A stretch of 22,915 nucleotides of DNA from DAOQVB01 sp964400865 (GTDB taxonomy: Bacteria > Patescibacteriota > Microgenomatia > UBA1400 > PJMF01): NCBI GenBank assembly GCA_964400865.1, contig CAYNWG010000014.1:1-22915 (forward strand). Direction: 5' to 3'. Of this stretch, positions 7,513 through 14,134 are shown one piece after another. The notes under the pieces were generated by a model, which was given only the letters and a program-made list of their open reading frames with translations, searched no databases and had not been told where the DNA came from. The position numbers and the translations under genes are program-made. Positions within the stretch are counted from its first letter, which is position 1. Every line of letters begins with the position of its first letter.

Positions 7513-8373
7513 ATGCCAATAAAAATAGAAGATCGAACACATGGAGATAGTCACTTGGTGGTGAGCAAAAACGAATATTTTGAACTCACCAATGAAGAAT
7601 ACGATTACTACATAGAACTACTCAGAACGATTGTCACCAGACTGCATCTGAATGCATATACGTTGATTGATGCTGCTCAACCAGCAGAATTACGGTCTAC
7701 TATCTTGGCGCTGAAACAGAAGTATGAAATTGCGTATTCAAATGGTTGCCCCTGGCCAATGAAGGCAACCATCGATCGAATTGCCTCAGAACGATCGAAG
7801 CACTTAGCGATAGATAAAGATTATGTTGTTACCTTGAAAGATATCAAAGAGATGGTTGTTGAAGGTCGAAATGAGGATGGCAGGGCTAGCTTTTTGTTTC
7901 AACTATTACTTGAGTCAGTCAACGAATCTCTTACACAGGAATTGCTATCTTTCCAACCATGGGAACGACTTGAAGAACAAGAAGATGAGAATTTGCCAGA
8001 GCGCATTACGAGAGAGGAAAATCCCCTAAGTTATGGTTTGGCTAATGATTTACCATACTTTCAAGTCATCAAACCTTTACTAGGCTTTATCTATGATGGA
8101 AATAAAAATGTGATTATTCGAGATAGATATCAAAGAGTACTTGAATTTTTTGAAACAAAATTGGACTCAGTTCAAACCATTGAGCAGTTAATTAAGGTGA
8201 CTAAGGGGTTTGTAGATAGCCAATTTACTTTGGTTGTGACATACGAGTGCAATCACAGTCAAGCTCCTCATTCATTTGAAACCTTTCAAACCACCGTGTA
8301 TTCATCTATTTTACCGTGTAGTAATCACCCCGAACAACCAGCCTACGCGTCGCAAGCAAGAGCTAGAAACTAG
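7513..8373 (+). CDS. Hypothetical protein with possible C-terminal zinc site
   Basis: A 286-residue soluble protein that I do not recognise. The first 240 residues look mostly helical and charged, with an acidic stretch near residues 158-172 (LEEQEDENLPERITREE). The last 45 residues contain C246-N-H248, then 20 residues, then C269-S-N-H272. This CxH...CxxH spacing could bind one zinc ion, though no known zinc domain is evident. The start is ATG 7513, 6 nt after a TATACT -10, so the message is predicted to be leaderless with no SD. It begins a run of unfamiliar genes that continues to 13364. Confidence 0.65.
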   Translation: MPIKIEDRTHGDSHLVVSKNEYFELTNEEYDYYIELLRTIVTRLHLNAYTLIDAAQPAELRSTILALKQKYEIAYSNGCPWPMKATIDRIASERSKHLAIDKDYVVTLKDIKEMVVEGRNEDGRASFLFQLLLESVNESLTQELLSFQPWERLEEQEDENLPERITREENPLSYGLANDLPYFQVIKPLLGFIYDGNKNVIIRDRYQRVLEFFETKLDSVQTIEQLIKVTKGFVDSQFTLVVTYECNHSQAPHSFETFQTTVYSSILPCSNHPEQPAYASQARARN

Positions 8374-8400
8374 ATTGTTTTTAGGTTTTCGTTTTTCACC

Positions 8401-8429
8401 TTGTTTCACTTGAGCCAACTTTGTATGAT
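8401..8429 (+). promoter_or_regulatory. Promoter of the coiled-coil gene pair, leaderless
   Basis: TTGTTT (8401-8406), a 17-base spacer and TATGAT (8424-8429), then AGTTGT and ATG 8436. A longest-ORF call would start at TTG 8421, but that triplet directly precedes the -10 and would not be transcribed. Confidence 0.6.
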
Positions 8430-8435
8430 AGTTGT

Positions 8436-8906
8436 ATGACTAATGATCCAACAGCTTCAAATCAGATAAGTGATGCGGTGGTGCCAACTGACCCAACCGC
8501 AGCTCAAGACCCCTTGGCGATCTTGGAGGGAATTCTGCAGGATGCAAAAAACAAATCGGGACAAAAAAAAGCGCAAGGCGATGGCGCTTCACAGCAGGCG
8601 CAGCAACCTGATGGAGGAGCGGGGTTGGTAGATGGCGAGCCGCCTCCAACAGAGGAAGAATTAGCACTGATAAAACAACAGATTGAACAAGAAGAAGCGG
8701 CTCGTATTGCAGAACTTGAAGCTCAACGTCAGCAACAAATAACTCATCAACAAGAATTGTTGGCTCAAGAACTACCCCAAACTCCGCAATATCAAGCAAG
8801 GCAGCAGCAGGTGGCTGAAGAGGAACAAGAAAAGGCAACCTCAGTGGTTGCAGATGGATATGAAATTGAACAACTGACGAAAACGAAAGTACCAGTACAG
8901 GAATAG
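8436..8906 (+). CDS. Low-complexity Gln/Glu/Ala-rich coiled-coil protein
   Basis: A 156-residue protein with no cysteine, membrane segment or signal peptide. Residues 1-72 are disordered in character (Asp, Pro, Thr, Ala, Gln, Gly), with a short helix near 26-37 (PLAILEGILQDA). Residues about 73-111 form a probable coiled coil (EEELALIKQQIEQEEAARIA...). A Gln-rich tail follows. I do not recognise a family; small proteins of this kind are common beside each other in CPR genomes. ATG 8436 is preferred over TTG 8421 because the -10 TATGAT ends exactly 6 nt upstream. It is followed after 21 nt by another low-complexity protein, so the two very likely form an operon and may act together. Confidence 0.65.
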   Translation: MTNDPTASNQISDAVVPTDPTAAQDPLAILEGILQDAKNKSGQKKAQGDGASQQAQQPDGGAGLVDGEPPPTEEELALIKQQIEQEEAARIAELEAQRQQQITHQQELLAQELPQTPQYQARQQQVAEEEQEKATSVVADGYEIEQLTKTKVPVQE

Positions 8907-8927
8907 CTGCATAATTTGAGGTTGCCT

Positions 8928-9593
8928 ATGACACCAGGAGGTTTGGGTGGGCCGGGAGGACCGGGAGGAATGGCTGGAGGAATGAGACCTAGACCAGGAG
9001 GTGGCTTTAATTCCGGAATGGGTCAATTTGGTGAACATCTAGATGAGTCCGCGATGCAGCAAGCGATGACGCAAAAGACACTAGGTCAGCAGCAGGCGAA
9101 TCCGAAGACGGCCGCTGCCGCGGCCGCCGGTGCTAAACAAACGAGCCAGCCACCCAGCCAGCAGCAACCTAGAGAGGTAGGTTCAATTGGTGAAGAAGTA
9201 TTCAAGCGTCCTATCCATGATATTTGGAACGAAATCAAACAATTTTTTTCACTCAATACTTGGCTTGGAGTAAAGGCCGACACTGATGACCCTCAGAAAA
9301 AACAAAAACTCGCGGCTTTTCATAGGCGATTTCAAAAACTTGAGCAGGAGGATCAAGCAGAAGTAAAAAGAAAGTTTCAACTGCGCGAGCAGCAGGCTAA
9401 ACAACAAAAAGAAGCAGAGGAGCGCAAAAAACTTGCTGAACGTAGACAAAAAGAGCAAAGTAGTGTGGCAGCTCCAAGTGGTTCTAAGAAAGGACCTGTT
9501 GGTCCCGCTTCGGGTAAAAGCCATAAGAGCAATGCTATTTCTCAAATTACTCAAAATCGCCAACAATTGAGTAATGCGCAGGGAGCAAACTAA
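8928..9593 (+). CDS. Gly/Ala-rich protein with a charged coiled-coil half
   Basis: A 221-residue protein in three parts. Residues 1-30 are Gly/Pro/Met repeats (GGLGGPGGPGG). Residues about 40-85 are Gln/Ala-rich with an Ala tract at 62-67. Residues about 88-178 contain a short conserved-looking core (EEVFKRPIHDIWNEIKQFF) and then a highly charged helix or coiled coil (FHRRFQKLEQEDQAEVKRKF...). The tail is basic and Ser/Gly-rich. ATG 8928 is chosen because GAGG at 8918-8921 gives an SD 6 nt upstream; TTG 8916 lies upstream of that SD. As the second gene of its operon it uses an SD, whereas the first gene appears leaderless. No family recognised; a scaffold or filament-associated role is only a guess. 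Confidence 0.65.
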   Translation: MTPGGLGGPGGPGGMAGGMRPRPGGGFNSGMGQFGEHLDESAMQQAMTQKTLGQQQANPKTAAAAAAGAKQTSQPPSQQQPREVGSIGEEVFKRPIHDIWNEIKQFFSLNTWLGVKADTDDPQKKQKLAAFHRRFQKLEQEDQAEVKRKFQLREQQAKQQKEAEERKKLAERRQKEQSSVAAPSGSKKGPVGPASGKSHKSNAISQITQNRQQLSNAQGAN

Positions 9594-9621
9594 TTCGCTC
9601 GAGAGAAACTACTTGTTGGTG

Positions 9622-9627
9622 TACAAT
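9622..9627 (+). promoter_or_regulatory. -10-like TACAAT upstream of the 9648 gene
   Basis: TACAAT ends 20 nt before ATG 9648, which would give a leader of about 14 nt with no strong SD. No -35 is visible. It may only supplement read-through from the upstream pair. Confidence 0.35.
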
Positions 9628-9647
9628 GCCACTCTAGGTTTATTATT

Positions 9648-10790
9648 ATGCCTCCAAAGTTAAGATTCCCTTCTATTTCCAGAGATAACAAGCTAAGTGA
9701 GATGGTTGGTCTCATTTCACTGAGAAGTATTGTTGCCAGCACCTTGCTGTTACTAATTTTGTACGTTTTTTTCTCTGGTTTAATGACGCAATTTTATGCC
9801 AGTATTGTCTTCGGATTCTATGCTGTAACGAATAAAATGTGGGTGTCGGTTATTTTGTTGGGTGTATTTCAAACTTTACTTTTAATTCCACTCCGTATTA
9901 TTCGGGTAAGACGTGGACAAAATATCCAAGAATTTCAAGATGAAACAAAAGAACTTGAACATTCTATTTTGCAACAAAAAAAACTTAAGCAGCAATTCAA
10001 CTTCGGCAATTCAACCTTTTTGTTCTACCTGGTCGATTTCATGATTCAGCTAACCTCGTTTCTTTCAATCGGACGATTATTTTTAAAAGATTTTTATTCA
10101 GTTCCACTCAATCCAAACTGGCTCTACTCATTCGTTCCCTACCCAGAATATCCCATTCAAGACAGGATTTTTCAACTGCCATATTTTGTAGTGAGTAAAA
10201 CTCACGATTTTGGTTTTCTTGGTGTTTTAGTTCTGCTTGCTTTGTTTTCTGCTGCGATGATTGGCATTGAATTATTTAGACGATGGAAAAAGAGTGGCGT
10301 TCAGTCGAATCATACACCACTCAGTAAATTACCAGCTCGGTATGTGGTTACGTATGGGTTAATTATCATGATTATCAGCTGGGTGTTAGCACATAATTTT
10401 CCGATTGGATTTGAATTTAAAATCTTTACTGGCGATGTAGCAGTTCCGAATATTAGATTGAATGCTGTTACAGCAATTGTGACGTTTCTAACTTTACTCT
10501 GGTTTGGCTATAAACGGATTGGCAGAGTTTCTGATTTAGCAAGACAAGCGGGGATGAGTAGTGGTGTAATTGAAAGAACTGAGCGGCGTTTGTTCTCTGA
10601 CTCTGTAAAAACCTCTGCGTTTGTTGGATTGGGTGCGTATTTTATAACTAATCATATTCCTTCAGCATTTGAATTATCGGTGTTTACTTTGGAGATGATT
10701 TCGTTAGCGTCCCCACTGACGTTGGATAAATTGGTACTGAAACTGGGTAAAAAACCTCAACCCACCCAAGAGTTAGAGCCAGATAAATAA
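9648..10790 (+). CDS. Polytopic membrane protein of unknown function
   Basis: A 380-residue protein with about seven hydrophobic segments, near residues 24-45, 52-82, 122-145, 187-208, 232-250, 268-288 and 322-350. A basic and Gln/Lys-rich cytoplasmic-type loop lies at 84-118 (RIIRVRRG... and LQQKKLKQQ). The 290-320 region is amphipathic and charged (RQAGMSSGVIERTERRLF). The last segments contain two similar pieces, NFPIGFEFKIFTGD and HIPSAFELSVFTLE, suggesting an internal repeat of a short outer-loop unit. I do not recognise the family. It sits 54 nt after the coiled-coil pair in the same direction and may be its membrane partner. Confidence 0.65.
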   Translation: MPPKLRFPSISRDNKLSEMVGLISLRSIVASTLLLLILYVFFSGLMTQFYASIVFGFYAVTNKMWVSVILLGVFQTLLLIPLRIIRVRRGQNIQEFQDETKELEHSILQQKKLKQQFNFGNSTFLFYLVDFMIQLTSFLSIGRLFLKDFYSVPLNPNWLYSFVPYPEYPIQDRIFQLPYFVVSKTHDFGFLGVLVLLALFSAAMIGIELFRRWKKSGVQSNHTPLSKLPARYVVTYGLIIMIISWVLAHNFPIGFEFKIFTGDVAVPNIRLNAVTAIVTFLTLLWFGYKRIGRVSDLARQAGMSSGVIERTERRLFSDSVKTSAFVGLGAYFITNHIPSAFELSVFTLEMISLASPLTLDKLVLKLGKKPQPTQELEPDK

Positions 10791-10798
10791 TCTCTCAA

Positions 10799-10807
10799 TG
10801 TTATACT
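10799..10807 (+). promoter_or_regulatory. Extended -10 upstream of the 824-residue gene
   Basis: TG-T-TATACT, only 9 bases after the stop of the previous gene. The start would be near 10814, giving a leader of about 76 nt before ATG 10890. The leader also contains a 9-codon ORF at 10848-10877. Confidence 0.45.
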
Positions 10808-10889
10808 GAATTAAGACTAGCTTGCTGGTCGCAGTGTGGAGTGCGATATGAATCTAAGGTACGTAAGGGTATGTTAAGTAATCCTGAAT

Positions 10890-13364
10890 ATGACCAACTA
10901 TGATCAGGGCAATTTAGTTCCAGACCCAGGAAGAAGAAAGTTTGTATTTGAGGATTCCCCAAGGGGAGTCGTCATGGCTGCGATGTTACCAGATTTGTTG
11001 AAAGCGAGTTTGAGAGGGGTAGTACGTTCTTCTTTTCCACCTGACCATCCACTGGGTACACCGCAACAACCAATAGTTGAGGGTGAAGCCGAACCGAGCG
11101 CGAGGTTCTTGAGAATTCAGAAATTTATTATTGATAGATTATCGGTCGGATATTTTCTCTCTGGGAAAAGTGGATTAAAACCCTTACCTGAGAAGCTGCC
11201 TCTGGATAAATCGGAAAATAATTTGCTTGATTATGCTCGGTACTCACATCCACGGTTTATCACTACGAGTGAGGCGATAAGCGTATACAGGGGTAAAACA
11301 AATGAAAACCTTCGTGCCATGGGAATTAGAGTTGATTTTGCCGACCTTCTGAGCATGCTCTCGGAGCGTTACGATCAAATCTTGGCAGGTGGGCTTGTTC
11401 CAAGCCTGATAGACTCGATTGATCCCAGTGTAACTGATTTTGATCAACTCACTCGCAAATTCTCCGATCTGACCGGTATCCCTCAGAATGTTATTCAAAC
11501 TATTTGGTGGAGAGAGAATTTTGGCATTGGTAATGCGCCACATCTCCACGAAGGTAAACACTCACCCAGCGGAGATGGGCCCTTGGCTCCCTTTGTTCAT
11601 CTGTACAATATGCCGATACAACCTCAAGGAGTTTATCAATATTCTGCAGATACTCAACAATTTGCGCGTAGTTTTAGAATTCCTCCAGAAGAAGTTGTAA
11701 AAACTATCGCATTTATGGGTGACAATCGATTAGTAGGAAGGAACGACGAAAATATTATTATTACCCCAATTAGAACCGATTTGGTGCAATATGACGCCGA
11801 ATTAAATATTATCACTGGTCTAATTTTGTACTACCAAGCGATGGAAGCAGTATTTTCAGATCCATTGATCAGTCAGGCAGTTGAACATGCGTTAAATCAA
11901 GATTCAGAGCTTGATTATTGGAGTATTGGGTATAGTGTGTACCACCACGGACCAGTGCCAGTGCAAGCTAAACTCCTCAATCAAACATCTGCTGGTTTTG
12001 AGTACAATTCTCCTGATTGGCAAGCATATTTTATTACACCTGCCGTTGCTGCGAAGGATACAAAACACTATCAATCTTGGACACAATCAAGATATATAAG
12101 GAAAAGTGGTTTCGCTGATGATCCAAACGATCTTGAGTTTTTTGACATTCTTGATTTTTATGATAGATGGAATGAGCTCGTAAAAGCCAACCCTGAATTT
12201 GAAATTGTTTTCAGCGGTTTTATGAAAATGTATTCTGAAACCGAAAGACGTTTGCCAAACCAAGTTGCTTCGATTGGATGCTTGCTACTATTTAGCAATA
12301 CAGAAGTTGTTGATTTTTTAGAGAGAGAAATGAGTTTAGTTGTTACCACACCAACCGACCAAGAAGATGTTAAAAAATTCATTGCATTTTGTAGGAAGAT
12401 CGGGACAGTCTTGTCAGAAAATAATGTAAACTTTGGCACTTTTACTGAAGTGGGTGACGCTAACGACCCAAAAAATGAATCAAAGATACCAGAATTTAGT
12501 CCAATTTATGATCGTTTGGTTTCTACTTTTGGATACTACCTTGATGAGCAGATGTTCTTTTCACATATGTCTGATTTGTTTCATACCATCATTCGCTCGG
12601 TGACCCCTCAAGAGACAGGTAGTCGCAGCGGTTCTCAGCCAGATATTGGTACAGATGTCATCTATACTATTGCAGCAAGAGATGTGGAGCGTTTTAAAAA
12701 ACTGATTGAGTCGTTGGAATTTGCACTTACAGCTGAGGTACCGCCTAAGAACCAAGCGGACTATTATAAAGAATTTATTATTCACCATCCCAAGTTCCAT
12801 TCTGAGCTCAAAAGATATCAGCAAATGAGGGCAAGCTATGAACACAGATTTGGTGAGAGCACTATTCAGGCTATGATTATTCCAATTGTGGCTGCAGATG
12901 AAGCGGCTACCAAATTTGCACTTGAGTCCATACTACGGTTATATGGTAGCCCAGAACTAGTTGGCGAAGTTGGAAAACTACTACTCGCATTTCGTGAAGC
13001 GAATACGATGAATAATAGTTATTATTACCAACTAAAACCAGAAGATAGCGATAGTGAGTTATTTTCTAGAATGAAGGAAAATCCTTTGCATCAACTTCTA
13101 GAAGATATCGCGCGTTCTTCAGAGATAACATCGAGTCAATGGGATTCCATGAGCATACTATCGCATATATTATTTGGGCAAGTGTATCCAAAAGCCTATG
13201 ACAAGTTTATGGTTGTCAGTGATACTGATTGGGTCAAACCAGAAATTATAGTTGATCAACTCAAGCGTCACGATCCTACAGTCATCGCTCAACGATTGTC
13301 TGATCTAATTGCGATAAGAAATCAACCAATAGACGCTGCGAGAGATGCAAGATTACCAAGATAA
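10890..13364 (+). CDS. Large (824 aa) soluble protein of unknown family
   Basis: The largest gene in the window, and I cannot assign it. There is no signal peptide, and no segment is hydrophobic enough for a membrane helix. The composition is that of a globular, mainly helical protein. Cysteines are very few (near GCLLLFSN and IAFCRKIG). Aromatic-rich stretches occur in the middle (IQTIWWRENFGIGNAPHLHE; SIGYSVYHHGPVP). I see no Walker A, nuclease, protease or methyltransferase motif. Strong protein-like composition over 2.4 kb supports a real gene. The start ATG 10890 has no SD and no -10 at leaderless spacing, so a downstream in-frame ATG (MAAMLPD, codon 29) is possible. It closes the run of unrecognised genes that begins at 7513. 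Confidence 0.7.
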   Translation: MTNYDQGNLVPDPGRRKFVFEDSPRGVVMAAMLPDLLKASLRGVVRSSFPPDHPLGTPQQPIVEGEAEPSARFLRIQKFIIDRLSVGYFLSGKSGLKPLPEKLPLDKSENNLLDYARYSHPRFITTSEAISVYRGKTNENLRAMGIRVDFADLLSMLSERYDQILAGGLVPSLIDSIDPSVTDFDQLTRKFSDLTGIPQNVIQTIWWRENFGIGNAPHLHEGKHSPSGDGPLAPFVHLYNMPIQPQGVYQYSADTQQFARSFRIPPEEVVKTIAFMGDNRLVGRNDENIIITPIRTDLVQYDAELNIITGLILYYQAMEAVFSDPLISQAVEHALNQDSELDYWSIGYSVYHHGPVPVQAKLLNQTSAGFEYNSPDWQAYFITPAVAAKDTKHYQSWTQSRYIRKSGFADDPNDLEFFDILDFYDRWNELVKANPEFEIVFSGFMKMYSETERRLPNQVASIGCLLLFSNTEVVDFLEREMSLVVTTPTDQEDVKKFIAFCRKIGTVLSENNVNFGTFTEVGDANDPKNESKIPEFSPIYDRLVSTFGYYLDEQMFFSHMSDLFHTIIRSVTPQETGSRSGSQPDIGTDVIYTIAARDVERFKKLIESLEFALTAEVPPKNQADYYKEFIIHHPKFHSELKRYQQMRASYEHRFGESTIQAMIIPIVAADEAATKFALESILRLYGSPELVGEVGKLLLAFREANTMNNSYYYQLKPEDSDSELFSRMKENPLHQLLEDIARSSEITSSQWDSMSILSHILFGQVYPKAYDKFMVVSDTDWVKPEIIVDQLKRHDPTVIAQRLSDLIAIRNQPIDAARDARLPR

Positions 13365-13384
13365 ATACACACAATGATTGTAAC

Positions 13385-13393
13385 TGCTATACT
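13385..13393 (+). promoter_or_regulatory. Extended -10 of the SIMPL gene
   Basis: TG-C-TATACT, followed by 9 nt and ATG 13403. The transcription start would fall within about 3 nt of the ATG. No -35 is evident, as is common with extended -10 promoters. Confidence 0.55.
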
Positions 13394-13402
13394 AATCTCA
13401 CT

Positions 13403-14125
13403 ATGAAAAAAACACTTTCTATTGTTGTATTTTCGTTAATTATTTTGGGAGTACTTTGGATTCTTCCTCTCGATGGATTGGAGTGGGGTAGTATTAACTT
13501 GGGAGTTGATCGAACTATTTCTGTGACGGGTACCGCTCAGCGAGAAGAAAAAAACCAATTGGCTTCATTTAGCGCTGGCGTGGAAGCGGTGAATGCAAAC
13601 AAAGAAACAGCTGTTTCTGAGGTGAGTCAAAAAATGGAAGAAATTATCGCTCTGTTAAAAGATTCTGGTATTGTTGAGGCCGATATTCAAACGCAGAGTA
13701 TGAGTGTCTACCAAGATCAGGAAAGTTATTATGAAAATGGTGCTCAACGATATCGGCCAGGTCAATGGCGCGTCAGCAACACAGTGGAGGTTACGGTGCG
13801 AGAGGTAAATGCTGTGAGTCAGATAAATGACATGCTGGCAAAAAGTGGAGCAACTAATGTTTATGGTCCTAACTATCGCACCGATGATTCACAAAAAGGC
13901 GATGATTTACTATCGCTTGCAGTGGCTGACGCGCAACAGAAAGCTGAAACATTGGCTGAGAGTCAAAATCTCAAACTAGGCAAAATTCAACAGATTACAG
14001 AAATGGGTGCCAGCAATGTCTACCCGATTATGTATGATCGAGCCATGGGCGGCGGCGGCGGCCCTGCTGAAGCTGGCACTTCTACCCTCAGTAAAACAGT
14101 CAGCGTGACGTTTGAGATTAAGTAA
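13403..14125 (+). CDS. SIMPL-domain (DUF541, YggE-like) protein
   Basis: A 240-residue protein with one N-terminal membrane anchor or signal (residues about 5-22) and a SIMPL domain covering almost all the rest. Family features are VTGTAQREEKNQLASFSAGVE at the start, alternating helices with KMEEIIALLKDSGI and DIQTQSMSVY, the beta-strand NTVEVTVREV, the helix DAQQKAETLAESQNLKLGKI, and the ending TVSVTFEIK. SIMPL proteins are periplasmic or surface proteins whose biochemical role is poorly defined; YggE is linked to oxidative stress. A Gly tract at about 214-218 replaces the variable loop before the last strand. Nine bases separate it from acs, so the two may be co-transcribed. The start follows an extended -10 closely, giving a near-leaderless message. 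Confidence 0.9.
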   Translation: MKKTLSIVVFSLIILGVLWILPLDGLEWGSINLGVDRTISVTGTAQREEKNQLASFSAGVEAVNANKETAVSEVSQKMEEIIALLKDSGIVEADIQTQSMSVYQDQESYYENGAQRYRPGQWRVSNTVEVTVREVNAVSQINDMLAKSGATNVYGPNYRTDDSQKGDDLLSLAVADAQQKAETLAESQNLKLGKIQQITEMGASNVYPIMYDRAMGGGGGPAEAGTSTLSKTVSVTFEIK

Positions 14126-14134
14126 TTATTAGTA

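Noticed and set aside
8440..8838. Minus-strand open frame of 132 codons
   Set aside because: It lies fully antisense to the Gln/Glu-rich gene. Its Leu/Val/Pro-rich product is what reversed Gln/Glu codons give, and it has no SD or promoter.
14048..14063. GGC repeat as a microsatellite
   Set aside because: Only about five units encoding a Gly loop within the SIMPL protein; triplet length keeps the frame, so no switching is expected.
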